25,298 nucleotides of DNA from Isohypsibius dastychi (lineage: Eukaryota; Tardigrada; Eutardigrada; Parachela; Isohypsibiidae): positions 1 through 25,298 of the forward strand of contig JAQIWT010000272.1 in assembly GCA_034696485.1 (NCBI GenBank), given 5' to 3'. Position numbers and translations under genes: made by a program. Every line of letters begins with the position of its first letter. Positions within the stretch are counted from its first letter, which is position 1. Shown here piece after piece: positions 10,083 to 19,758 of the stretch. The notes beneath the pieces were generated by a model. It did no database searches. It saw nothing but the letters and a program-made list of their open reading frames with translations, and was not told the origin of the DNA.

Positions 10083-10090
10083 CCAACAGT
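10082..10090. repeat. Target-site duplication, right copy
   Basis: Second copy of ACCAACAGT, following the A-rich 3' end of the LINE. Its first A could equally belong to the tail, giving an 8-9 bp duplication. Confidence 0.8.
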
Positions 10091-10690
10091 GTGGAATGTG
10101 AAGAAAACAGGTATGGGTTGTGAAAATAAAATCGGCTTTGTTGAAGAGCATTCACGCAACTGGCAACTGATGACATACTGATCAACCGGATTAAACATTT
10201 TAGCCAGTGATATCAGTCATGGATCCGCTCGTAGGTTTTGCTGATACTGGAATGACCTGAGTCGTTGTGCGCATTTCAAATGACCAGTTAGTGCAATACA
10301 ATCGGAATCACAAACAGCGTTGTTTCATTCTCTCGAAAATCAATGTGGTACAGAAGATTTTGATCAGTGTTCAAATGTTTTGGTTCTATGTTCTGGTATC
10401 GGAATTGGTTTGAAAGAGGGTCGGACAATGTGTCGATAACTGAGCGACAGAATGGGTCTTCTTTCTGCATTTTCGTGATATCGATTGTCATTGCTACAAA
10501 CAGTGTCAAGGTGAGAAATTGCGTAGCAACAATGTTCCCTGACGAGGCATTGTCGTCGAAGGGATAGCGAGAAAAAAATTGGCGACTTTCACATTGACCC
10601 AGCACGGTGCGTTATTTCGAATTTGTATGGTCTCAACCGTTGGACGCATTGACCTTGGCGATGTTTCGGCTCTTTTATTCTAAGAACAGA
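10082..10690 (-). pseudogene. Gypsy Pol: RNase H end and integrase zinc-binding domain
   Basis: The minus strand carries RLRPYKFEITHRAGS (about 10640-10595), the typical end of the RNase H/tether region of Ty3/gypsy Pol, then SRYPFDD in another frame. Next come MQKEDPFC and NLLYHIDF, which match the segment leading into the integrase H2C2 zinc domain. The second zinc histidine is seen in LTGHLK (about 10275) and a cysteine in DQYVISC (about 10170), each in shifted frames. The reading breaks off at codons for Thr-Val-Gly (10090-10082), exactly at the target-site copy of the inserted LINE, and the domain that should follow resumes at 6661. Confidence 0.7.
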
Positions 10691-10849
10691 AAAAGCTCAA
10701 AAACAATGATACAACTGCAAAAATTGGTGTAGTTTTTCCCAACATGAAAAATATCTGAAACAAAATTTGGAATAAAATAATCTGGATTAATTTCACCTAC
10801 ATGTACCGAACAACCTCATTCTCTTCTGACGCCGTGACGAATCCAGAAC

Positions 10850-11760
10850 AGATATTCCCAATAACTCGAACACACTAACTGGAGCGATGATTTGAATGTG
10901 TCGAGATATAAGTTCAACCTTTGAATACCTCCCCAGGTGTACTATTCCAGCATTCGCTGCTTCCATTCGTCGCACGAGAACGCATTTTCCTCAACTCGAT
11001 ATACTTACAATTTCTTGTTGTAAAGTCGCGGCTGTTAAGCGTTGTCCAACCAAACGGTGGTGACTGCTTCGATATTTTTTTCCAGCCGAAACATTCCCCC
11101 AACATCAATCTGGTAAAATGCATTGGAGTACAAATCCCGAATGCGATTCATAGTCAAACCGTCAAGGTCGAAAACATCAATATGAGCTGCCTTTTTCACG
11201 CAGACGAACTCGACGAAATAAATCGAGCTACTCTGAACGACCGAAAACAACAAGTGTTTCATTCTCTCTTTCTCCCAAAACCTTTAAAAAGGCACGTTTC
11301 ACTGATGAGGGTGCTGCAACGCTTCCCTCATCAGTTCAAAAACATAAGAACGATATTTCAACGCTCGTTTGGGGAACTCAAATGACGCTCTCTCCATAAT
11401 CAAAGTCGCCGGCGTTCCAGCATCAACTGGCTAGAAAACCGTTATTTCCTCTTCAAATTCCTCTTGGTCCAGGATGGGCATTTCCGCTCGAATCATCGTC
11501 CCAAACCAAGCTCGATGCTTGTTTTCAAACTCACGAAAGACGACGATCCATTGTGGATGTTTTTCAATGGCGGCCACGGTGGTTCGAACCAAAGTTCCCT
11601 TATTCCTGTCAAAGATAATCGATGTCAAAAACGTCATAAATATTTGCAAAACACAAGAATATGATTGAAATTAGCTGGATATCGCGGAAAAAATCAGAAC
11701 TTACATGAGAAGCATAACTCCTTTCTCAGCCGGGAACGTGAAGGTACTAGCATAAATTAC
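10850..11760 (-). pseudogene. F-box / FBA-2-like gene, copy A (5'-truncated)
   Basis: Minus strand. It starts with STFTFPAEKGVMLLM (about 11751-11705), then an intron (11704-11606, GTAAGT...TTTGACAG), then RTTVAAIEKHPQWIVVFREF and EMPILDQEEFEEE to a stop at 11431-11433. Below it, in other frames, lie LDGLTMNRIRDLYSNAFYQI (about 11170-11110), NIEAVTTVWLDN, and AFSCDEWKQRM...GGIQRLNLYL (about 10985-10905). Each block lines up with a block of copy B in the same order. The F-box end is missing. The most likely explanation is a tandem duplication followed by decay; a living gene with more introns is possible but less likely because frames change repeatedly. Confidence 0.4.
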
Positions 11761-11795
11761 TCTTTAACTCGCACACCATGCAGCCGAGCATTGAA

Positions 11796-13072
11796 TTAAC
11801 GTAAACGCTGATTCAACATGAGTATCCCTCCCGCGATGTGATCTCCATTCATTTGGATGGTCCACTGCGAAGTAGTGAATGCTTGCGGAGATACGCCGTA
11901 GCCTTGGAACTGCGATTGGACCAGAATAGCCTGTCCATTTTGATTTACTCAAGTATCGACAACGGATTCAATATTGAATGCCCAGCCTTGCATCTGGCTT
12001 ATTCTCAGGTGGCAAAATCCTTCCGCATACCGTCGTCTAATTTGACCAACTTGCTCGGTATTCAAGTCATCCTCATTTTTGGCAGCCATCGCATACGCAA
12101 ACAGAGTTAAATGAACCGAAAGCAAACTTTGAAAAATGTGGTTAACTGAATCGGTGCACGATATTTGGCCTACATAATCAGACATGTCATTCGTCTTTCT
12201 TTGTTGACAAATCCTCGAAAAAGCACGTGCAACTGATAAAGGAAACAGAACGGTTTGCTACAACTGCTTCAATGCGAGCATGGCTGGCCCCTGCTCGTAA
12301 ACATCAAAGTGGTAAAAGCTGCATCAAGCTCTCCGGGAGGAAACTCAGAAAACTTGTCACGTAACAGTGGTTCGATCAACGCGCGAACCCTATTCTCATG
12401 GTTGCGGAACATCCGGTTCCACTGAGCATGGAGCCGAATTTCCGTAATTGTAGTGATCATATTTCATCCATGCGACCTGAAAAATGACAAGATTACAAAA
12501 AATTAAAGTGATATTGCAAACAGGTTTACATCAAAAAAATAACCCGTTGGTGTTGGAAAAGTTCCGCTTTACCGGAGTAGACAATTCCAAACACGTGAAC
12601 AACCTCCATTTGTGAGTTGATATCGTCCAAGATTCTGTTAATGTGCGCAATTGGGTCTTCTACTGAAACTACATGCATTTTCATGACCGGACTCAATGAC
12701 TTGATTGGCCACCAGGATTCGCTGTAAAACAACAAAAAACAGGAATCGAATTTCACGATTCGATTGAAATTACTCGCAGTTATAGCCGAACTATTTGACC
12801 CGAAATCCCGTGGGGATAAGTACATCCCCAACGTATCTGACCTCGGTAAGGCGTTCGATGGCGTAGAGTGAGTCCTGGAACGGTGAAATCGGAATAGCTT
12901 TAAAACGTAGATGAAGCTTGGCTTGCGCCAGGCGAAAAAGGACGATACTCTCGTCCATGTTCAGCAGGATGATTTCAACAGTGAAATAAAGCTGCTTATA
13001 TACCAAGTCTGGTGGAAACCGAGATTCGAAAAAATACTGATAAGACCCATTCAAATCGCTGATTGCATTCAA
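11796..13072 (-). pseudogene. F-box / FBA-2-like gene, copy B (broken)
   Basis: The minus-strand reading opens with an N-terminal segment in the style of worm F-boxes, FPPDLVYKQLYFTVEIILL followed by NMDESIVLFRLAQAKLHLRF (about 13020-12895). Next comes SVEDPIAHINRILDDINSQM (about 12672-12600). A 53-bp intron (12529-12477, GTAAAC...TTTTTCAG) is followed by TTITEIRLHAQWNRMFRNHE, with a TGA just upstream in frame. A later segment, NTEQVGQIRRRYAEGF...GWAFNIESVV, is cut by TGA (11949) and continues as AFTTSQWTIQM...AGGILMLNQRL (about 11905-11800), a layout like the end of FBA-2 domains. F-box proteins couple substrates to SCF ubiquitin ligases. Assignment rests on motif style, not a search. Stops and a frame change mark it as a pseudogene or a mis-modelled gene. 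Confidence 0.4.
12477..12529 (-). other. 53-bp nematode-type intron in copy B
   Basis: Minus-strand boundaries are GTAAAC (donor) and TTTTTCAG (acceptor). The paralogous copy A has an intron at the equivalent point, after the Met of an LLM/FLM-ending exon, which supports both introns. Confidence 0.6.
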
Positions 13073-13193
13073 ATTCTGACCTCATTCCAAGGGTATAGAA
13101 CCAGGAGCCCTTGAAACTCGAAAGTCAGTTCAATTTCCGGATTTTTTTCTACACTCGGACTTCCGGACAACCACTTGAGTCCCCCTTCCAACC

Positions 13194-13351
13194 ATGCCCC
13201 GCAATCATCAATTACGGGCTGCTCTGCCCCCGATCCTCCAGTTAGTCCAGGACCCGATTCCAAAGTACGAGTTGGGGGCCATCCTTGGAATCCGAGACTT
13301 CCCGGGCCAGGGAACAAAGGAAGTCTTGGTCAAATGGCTTGGATTCGCCAG
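13194..13351 (+). CDS. Chromodomain exon (partial gene)
   Basis: From the ATG at 13194 the reading gives a short basic leader and then KYELGAILGIRDFPGQGTKE followed by VLVKWLGF, the first two-thirds of a chromodomain (strands beta1-beta3). The first cage aromatic is Tyr in KYELG and the second is Trp in VKWLGF. The exon ends at 13351 before a GTTAGT donor. A possible next exon, 13587-13617, is framed by TTTCAG and GTAAGT and stays in frame, but it does not restore the usual third aromatic (TWEP-like) region. Chromodomains bind methylated histone H3 tails. This could be a host gene fragment or the C-terminal module of a chromovirus integrase, though the gypsy remnant nearby is on the other strand. 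Confidence 0.5.
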
Positions 13352-13619
13352 GTTAGTCATGACCTTTGGGTGGTTACTTAGGATTTCTGGGTGATCCCGT
13401 GACTTTTCCTTGTGGGGTCCTTATCTCAAATGATTTTTCGGATCTTGGGAATTTGAGTGATGAAATTGAGGAAAATTAATTTTCACAACTAATAAGTGTA
13501 ATTAGGATAATTGGTTTTCAACTTAGTCTTCAACTTAGAATGCGTCGTAGACCCCGAAACCTGAATCAATTTTGTTATTCTTTCAGTCTTGATTACAAAT
13601 CTATCATCAGAATTCTCGT

Positions 13620-14830
13620 AAGTCTGTTAGTATTCTTGTTTTGACACTTTGAAGAAACATGAATTTTTGATTTTTTGATGGTATCTTTTGGTAACCAAAT
13701 CAAGAACGCATAATTCATCCAGTGGTGTTCTGATTCTCTTGTTTCATTAATTCGTGAATTGTGAAGCTGCTCCAGTTTCAGCCAGCAAAAGAGTTCCACG
13801 AAGTTTCTCTCTTTTTCACCGTTCTCCCCAGTGGAAACTACGATGGCTAACCAATCCACTACCATGGAGTCTGTTTCGTGGATATGCTGTACTTCTTGCG
13901 AGCAAAAACGTCCTGGTGGGACTGCAAACTGAATTTCTTAAATTTTGTCAGGAGTCGCAACGACTTCCCTCACACCATCTGGATCACTCTCATTCCGATC
14001 AAACCTCTGGTTGATAACGGTTATCCATTCCTTCTGATCATAGGCTACACGTTTGTTGAGGACCATATTCTCCGTTTTTTGTGTGTTCACCATCTTGATG
14101 GAAGTGATGAACCTGCTGTCTCCCATGACAGCTTCCAGACCAGTCCATTCATGATAACCCTTCGAGGGATTGCTCATCTACTTCCCTTCGATCATGCTGG
14201 TGACTCTTGCTAGAACTAGTTTTGGGTTGGCTTCGGAAAGAAGACTCATGCCAGTCCAGGATAAAAATGGAAGTCACCTAAGCAAGGCCGGCCTCATTGC
14301 ACGAGACCTTAAAGGTGAGCGTCAACCCTCACAGGACAACCTCACAGTAGGGTGTGGTGTAGCAATTCTTAACCACATGCTCAATAAGCATTCCACGGCT
14401 ATAATTCTGTTCTTACAACTCTTCAAGCTCCTGGCGATTGAGTCCTTGAATATGCACGAATTTTCCCTGGCATTGTGATATAAACAAGCGAGTGAAATCA
14501 ATGGTTTTACAAGCTAACAAACTTGTTGCAAATCAGTATTTTAGTCATAAAAACTTGCCGTATCAAAGCTTCCGACATATTTGAGTGTTGCTCTGGATGC
14601 CAGATATAGTTCAGGAACGTGGCCACCAGCAAGGCTAACAATGAGATTGAGCTGCTCGATCTGTTCGTAGTCGAGGAGCATCTCAAGTATGAAATTGAAT
14701 CGCGATATCTGACTACCGAGGCAGTGTGGTTCTGCAATGATTTTAAGTTCTTTGCGATAAACATGGCAGTATAACCCATCGAGCGCGTATCTTTTCAGCA
14801 CCAGGTGAGCAAGAGCATCATCTTGCTCAC
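13620..14830. other. Unassigned stretch with weak protein-like readings
   Basis: Competing open frames occur on both strands and none carries a recognisable motif. On the minus strand, SRFNFILEML and YEQIEQLNLIVSLAGGHVPE (14690-14610) recall the leucine-rich C-terminal parts of worm F-box proteins. EWTGLEAVMGDSRFITSIKM (14150-14090) reads protein-like but is unplaced. On the plus strand, 14170-14478 encodes a hydrophobic-rich frame of unknown meaning. No gene model is offered. Confidence 0.2.
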
Positions 14831-15049
14831 TGTTACATTATGACATAAGACCTGATGAATCGCTGGATGACATTGCTGCTGAACGGCACGATTAGGCTGT
14901 AGAAAGGCGAAGACTGGAGATATGTGAGCGCTGTAAAAAGTAACGTCGAGATGAAGTGGCGAAAAATTTCGATCGCACTATTACACGAACGTGCATGTTC
15001 CGGGCTACATCCGGGGGCAATCGTGAAGCCGGCGTTACAACAATAATGA

Positions 15050-16270
15050 ACATGTTTGAGACGGTTCGAGTTCGGTGTAAGTGGCACAGTTCGCACGTTT
15101 TCCCTGCCAATCTTGAACTACACTCCTGTGATTGTGGTGACATTGCCAGCCGATGTCTTAAGGGAGCCAAGGCACGGGGTGGTGTGCTTGCCAACGGTAT
15201 TGCCGGGCAAAATAAAGTTCAAATGATTGGTCGCTCCTGGCTTGTCCAAGATTTTGTGTGGAAGTGATGTTTCGTACCTTTTCGACCTGCGTCGCAATCT
15301 CAGCGACGCAAAACGCCAGACTTTTTGGTTTCTTGTTTTGACAATTCGGATGCACTAGCATGTACTGCAACTGGGGCCACATTTGATTTAAATCATGAAG
15401 AACACCAAGCCCACACTATTTCACCCAACTGGGTCATCTCCATTCACGAGCGCAGCATCCTGCATTACATGAATGTTTTGACTCAGGCTCATCGACACCG
15501 GTGTATGCATCCGTTAAATAAGAACATTCTCACCACCCAAATATCAAAACGGTTTTTCAATTATTCCTTCTTTTTTCAGGGGTTGACCTTTCGAGAAAGG
15601 AGTGTTTTATCATTCAACATGTCGGCAACATGGTTTCGCACCAGCATTGCATTCAAGCTGTTTGCATCTATTCCGGTAATCTGGATGAACAGGTCCTTGT
15701 GGCGACGCCACGTAAATTTCACGAGCTATCACTTGTGTTTACCGGGCCAGGCATTACCACCGGTATAGTAGGCGCTTCTTTACCCGCTGACTACATGGCG
15801 AACGTTCTCGCTGTAGTTTGCCAGGTTGAGCTGCGTCTAAGGACTTCAAACATTTCTGTTGCCGAGAGTGAGGCGACACGTTTGAGGTAAAACTGGGAAT
15901 TCATCCGATCGGTTGAACGCTGTATGCGCGAGTTTTATTATCCGATGCTGGAGCAGCGACAGTTTGTCGAACATTTGAAGCTTTAAACCGATTGGTAAAC
16001 AGCCCAAAGCGTGGTACTTCTATCGTGGACATCTCACATCACGTGCGTTTCGACGTTCACTTGGGCAGATGACGAGACATGTAACATATGACGTGAGGTG
16101 TTGGTCGCGTGGCATGCATCGACCCAACTGGAATGCACCCGTAACTTACTATGCAGACGTTGACTATATCACGCGGCCGCTGTTTGCCTATGAATTCTGC
16201 TGCATTCTGAATGACACCCTAGACCACCGGAATAGAATTACTGCGAGCTGGTTATTCGAACAGTAAGAAG
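15050..16270 (+). pseudogene. Possible Argonaute-like (MID-PIWI) gene remnant
   Basis: A plus-strand series of segments falls in the order expected for the second half of an Argonaute. VFPANLELHS and IGRSWLVQDF (about 15098-15260) resemble the start of MID. ILHYMNVLTQ (about 15460-15490) resembles the KYGV-TQ segment. After a plausible intron ending TTTTTTCAG at 15580 come ITTGIVGASLPAD (15752-15790), at the place of the first PIWI catalytic Asp (here Ser or shifted), WEFIRSVERCMREFYYP, RGTSIVDISHHVRFDVH (16010-16060) and LGQMTRHVTYDVRC...APVTYYADVDY (16060-16170). If correct, catalytic residues are not conserved, as in worm WAGO proteins, which bind 22G small RNAs. Stops at 15265 and 15888 and frame changes argue for decay. 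Each match is weak; the order is the main support. Confidence 0.3.
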
Positions 16271-16741
16271 AGAAAGCGACGAAAGAGATCATCTCGAGTC
16301 CAATGGCGCGTCGATCGATGTCGGATCCGGAGAAACGGCAACGGCGGAAAAGGCCGATGTCGACGCTCGCGAGGCTTATTATCGCCATCAAGACGATAAA
16401 TCGCAACGTTTGCATGGTCGGTGAGAATGCCGAGAGCAGGGCAAGGCCTTCTTCTCTAGCCCTCTATGTCAATCACCAGCCGACGATGACGGTTGCACCC
16501 GCGGAGGAGATGGATTAGTTTTGACATGGAAGTGGGCCACCAGTCGGCAAAGGAGTATTTCTCATCTCTGCGCATGAAAAAGCGTCTCGAAGAGTTGAAA
16601 CAAGAACAGGCGGTAACAGCCGCAGCTGCAACGCTCGTGGAGGAACCGGAAGTATCGGAAACGACAAACAAGAAAAACGGTTTATTGCGCTACGAAAAGC
16701 CAAAAGAAATCAAAAATGAGAATAAATTAGGTTCTGTTTGA
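16271..16741 (+). CDS. Basic and helical tail reading, unrecognised
   Basis: Readings on the plus strand downstream of the possible Argonaute remnant. First comes a basic stretch with EKRQRRKRPMSTLARLI (about 16333-16385). Then, in another frame, comes a charged helical segment, AKEYFSSLRMKKRLEELKQE, continuing into an acidic and Lys-rich end with a stop at 16739-16741. An AATAAA word falls near 16721, inside this end, and another at 16961. This may be the C-terminal extension of the gene to its left or an independent exon. No domain is recognised. Confidence 0.25.
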
Positions 16742-16974
16742 GTAACAAGAATACAACGTCACATACAGTTCAATGTAGAATTATATGAATATATCAGAGA
16801 TTTTGATCCTAATCAAGAGGAAAACCACTAGAAAATTTTACCGTGATGAAGAAATTATCGTGACGGAGTTGTTATCGTTCATGCCCAAGGAATTTTGCGA
16901 ACCATCCAACCAATTCAGCATTTAAGACTCTGATCGGAATTTTTTTATTTTGAGCAAGAAATAAAGATTCCTCT

Positions 16975-17419
16975 CTAGCTCTGTAATCTGCGAACTGGAA
17001 TCCCTGGGTGAGTTTTGATTCTGGTTGTACAACATAGTCTGATTATTGAGGAGGAGCATTCAGGCTTTTCAAAGTGAGTAAACTTGACACATTGTTTGTT
17101 ACATCTATCTGAATGAAGATGACGACCGTTAGAGAACAACATATACAAATGAACGTGCTTAGATGGAGTTTTAGTACCAACACCTGAAACTGAGAGATCG
17201 GTTACTCTTGACGTTACTGTCGTTTGAGTTCCTCGAAGGTTCAACCAAGTCAGCGTCACGGTCTGGTGCCCTTCCAAAACGGTTTTCTAACGCACCAAAA
17301 GTGAGTTTATCATGTAAACTTGCCCAATTTCTCGTCAGTAAGAGATAAAATGAACAGGTGGGCTTCCACGCAACTGTCCTTTTGGTGAGGCACGATCGAT
17401 TATGATGGTTCATGCTCAA
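16975..17419 (-). pseudogene. Possible BEL/Pao-type protease-region trace
   Basis: On the minus strand QTTVTSRVTDLSVSGVGTK is followed by a strand-rich stretch (about 17225-17120), and a Cys/His-rich segment, CNKQCVKFTHFEKPEC, lies below it. The VSGVGT turn after a TTVTS-like strand resembles the protease region of BEL/Pao retroelements, but the Asp-Ser/Thr-Gly catalytic triad is not present at its expected place. A frame change separates the upstream half. Other explanations are open. Confidence 0.2.
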
Positions 17420-18835
17420 GTCTTTGCTTGCAGTTGAAATGACAGATGAACAGCAAAATTTTATGGTTAATCTCTTGCTGAATTTAATGGTGCAAAAATC
17501 TATTATTTAAAGCATTTCGAGAACTTGTTTCGTACATGCTTCAATTTTTAAGTCTTGAGCCAATAGATAAAAGTCGCATTAGGCGATGAGATAGGAACGA
17601 TTCCCCAACTGGAGTACATTTATATCAGACTGGAATGAGCAAAGTGTTAGAAATGCTTTGCGTTAGTGAGAAAAAAGAAAACACGAACGATTTTGTTCAA
17701 AAAATTTTGCGATAACCGAACCTGGTGTAGGTACTTTCAAGTGAGCTTATGTGAGGAAATTTTTCATAGTTTCTTGTCCGATTTAAACTGTTATCAAAAA
17801 GGTTACAGCAACCAGTCTATGTTGATTCCAAATCTCGAGCAAAGCAGCACAGCTCAGTTCTCTTCACTCAAGAAACAAAATCAACTCAGAGCATAGTTAA
17901 CTACAGTTTCTTTGGATCGCCTAAAATTTGAGAGCTTCCTCAACGACCCAGACGAAAAGCGTTAATGTTGGATTGAAATCAAAAACCCAGAGTATGACTT
18001 GCAAAGGGGAAGTTGAGTCGACAGAAAGCGTGTTATGCAATATGGATTCTCCGAAAGGTAAACGGAGAGCAAGAACTAACCGAAAGCACTTTAAAAAGGC
18101 GTGGAAAAGCATGAATGATCCACCTTGCAAATAGCATGCTTGTCTGAGCACGTTAAATGAAGAGTAGTTCAACTTAAAATCGCGGTCAACAAGAGAGAAA
18201 TTCAGCAGATTCAAAAATGGTCACTGGCAACAATGAAAATGTTTGACTCAGTCTACACTGAAGCGTATTCGTGTTTTCCATTCCTTGCCTACAAGAGTTC
18301 TGTGAATACAAAGTAACTTTTGGTCTCTGATGATCGGAAGGGTCAGAATCACCCATCACGAAAGGCCTTTGTTACGATCTGCACTTTCATTCTCAGCACT
18401 TCTACAGCAGACTGATTGAATACCTTCTTCGAAAGTATTACATTTGCAAACAGGAGACACCGTGCAAAACATATCGATCTCGTGATGTTACATTGGAAAC
18501 CCGAAGCTCTCGATTGGAAGGTTTCTTTAGCACGAATATCCAGTCGATTTCATATTCCGTCTCATAGTCATTCTATGTTTATTTTTGCCTCTACATGCCG
18601 ATTGCCATGACCACGGCCAACAGTAAGATTGACTCCAACTGCACACACGATTGCTCCCACAACGGTGCTCACCGCATATGATTACGTCAAGATCACCACT
18701 TACAACGTTTCTTCTGGTTTCAGAAGGTTTTTTGCTGACATTATTTTTTCTTCTCTTATTTGCAGCTACTCATCGGAAGTTATAAGTTTCTTCATGTATG
18801 CCATCAGTTTCTGCTGTTAGGATCGCATGAATTTG
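17420..18835. other. Mostly unassigned stretch, one small basic reading
   Basis: The only protein-like item is a 68-codon plus-strand frame at 17928-18134 with SPKGKRRARTNRKHFKKAWK near its end. It is basic and could bind nucleic acid, but no family is recognised. The rest shows short frames without motifs. Confidence 0.2.
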
Positions 18836-18839
18836 AGCT

Positions 18840-19395
18840 GGTTCTACGTATGTCTCCCAGGAACCGTAAGAAGCAGGCTCACGGAGTTCAAAAAAATGAG
18901 TTAATTTCAGAAGTCATCACAAATCACAGTATCATACCGGGCGCATACCTATTCGAGTGCGGTCCTCATTAGGAACAATTCAGAGATGAAACACGAGAAG
19001 AAGACATTCTGATTTGATTGAAAGTTGGCGCAAAATACCGGACTGACGAAGGTTGCGAGGTTTTCGAAGCAGAAGGCCTAACCGTTGACAATCACAACAC
19101 GGAGATATCTCATCACAAAGATGTATATGAAAAAGCATATTACCGATGGAAACCTCATGAAAAAAGTACAGTTTATTCAGAATATTTTGAACAAAAGAAG
19201 ACTGAAGCGTTAAATCAGCGGAACAAAGTGAGACTTTCTGGTAGACGTTTGACGAAAGAGAAATCCTCCAAAATGAAATCAACATACCACCATTCGGATA
19301 CAGTAAAGTTCACAACCGGGTTAGCACACTTCTTCAATGCAGTCATCAGTACCGCTTCCGAAATGGAAAAACGAAATGGACAGAACAACTTATGA
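18840..19395 (+). pseudogene. Unrecognised long reading with two in-frame stops
   Basis: One plus-strand frame stays protein-like from about 18840 to the stop at 19393-19395, interrupted only at 18970-18972 (TAG) and about 19015-19017 (TGA). It includes SPRNRKKQAHGVQKNE, IIPGAYLFEC, EQFRDETREED, a charged middle with EISHHKDVYEKAYYRW, and TTGLAHFFNAVIST near the end. Retention of one frame over about 185 codons suggests a once-real protein. It overlaps the start of the ATPase-like reading in another frame, so it may be a neighbouring Polinton gene or a host gene. No function is assigned. Confidence 0.35.
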
Positions 19396-19678
19396 AATCC
19401 AGGGAAATTGTAATTTTTCCGCAAAAAATCCTATATACCTTTTCTTTAATATAGATTCGTTTGATGAACTGAAAACTCTCATGCCTGAGAGCATTTTTAT
19501 TGAAAGCGTTCCAGAAAATATAGCAGATGAATATTTTTCACCCAGTTCAGAACCACCCCTTATCATACTTGACGATGCCAGTGATGGAATTGATCCCGAA
19601 ATTATGGGTTTGTTTGTGAGGTCATCACATCATTCAAGTCGAGGTGTAAGTTTGGTTGACCAAAACATATTATATTGA
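19337..19678 (+). pseudogene. Polinton packaging-ATPase fragment (Walker B half)
   Basis: The plus-strand frame (114 codons) contains YLFFNIDSFDELKTLMPE, then PPLIILDDASDG, a Walker B strand (LIILDD) whose acidic residues would position water for ATP hydrolysis. It continues with LFVRSSHHSSRGVSLVDQNI, matching the helix and sensor strand (SHH...QN) that follows Walker B in packaging ATPases of Polintons and related elements. The Walker A P-loop expected roughly 70-80 residues upstream is absent, and nothing of the C-terminal half was recognised after the TGA near 19676. Such ATPases pump the genome into capsids. This fragment is non-functional. Assignment to Polinton rather than another virus-like element relies partly on the neighbouring capsid genes. 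Confidence 0.55.
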
Positions 19679-19758
19679 AATACTTTTATGGGAACTTTAT
19701 CTTCGGAAGCGCATTATGTTTCTGATCAGGACATTAAAAAAAGCATAAAAAAATCGAA

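Larger units (their letters stand above)
5400..10690 (-). mobile_element. Ty3/gypsy-type LTR retroelement remnant, split by a LINE
   Basis: Minus-strand pol pieces occur in the expected order from high to low coordinate: end of RNase H (about 10690-10560), integrase zinc domain (about 10400-10100), then, after the inserted LINE at 6662-10081, integrase core (6661-6386) and integrase C-terminal region (6385 to about 5750), with a possible tail to about 5400. The upstream part of pol (protease, reverse transcriptase, most of RNase H) is missing: sequence above 10700 has host-like character. No LTRs were recognised. All pieces contain stops or frame changes, so the copy is dead. Confidence 0.8.

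Noticed and set aside
11764-11952. Minus-strand frame read as the upstream part of F-box copy A
   Set aside because: The same bases in another frame encode the GGI-containing end of copy B, which aligns with copy A block for block, so that frame is preferred.
14200-14480. Minus-strand segment that briefly resembled an Argonaute PAZ region
   Set aside because: The motif is too short, stops follow, and the better Argonaute-like series is on the opposite strand further right.
15058-15075. B-box-like GGTTCGAGTTC suggesting a tRNA gene
   Set aside because: No A box at the correct distance and no cloverleaf pairing.
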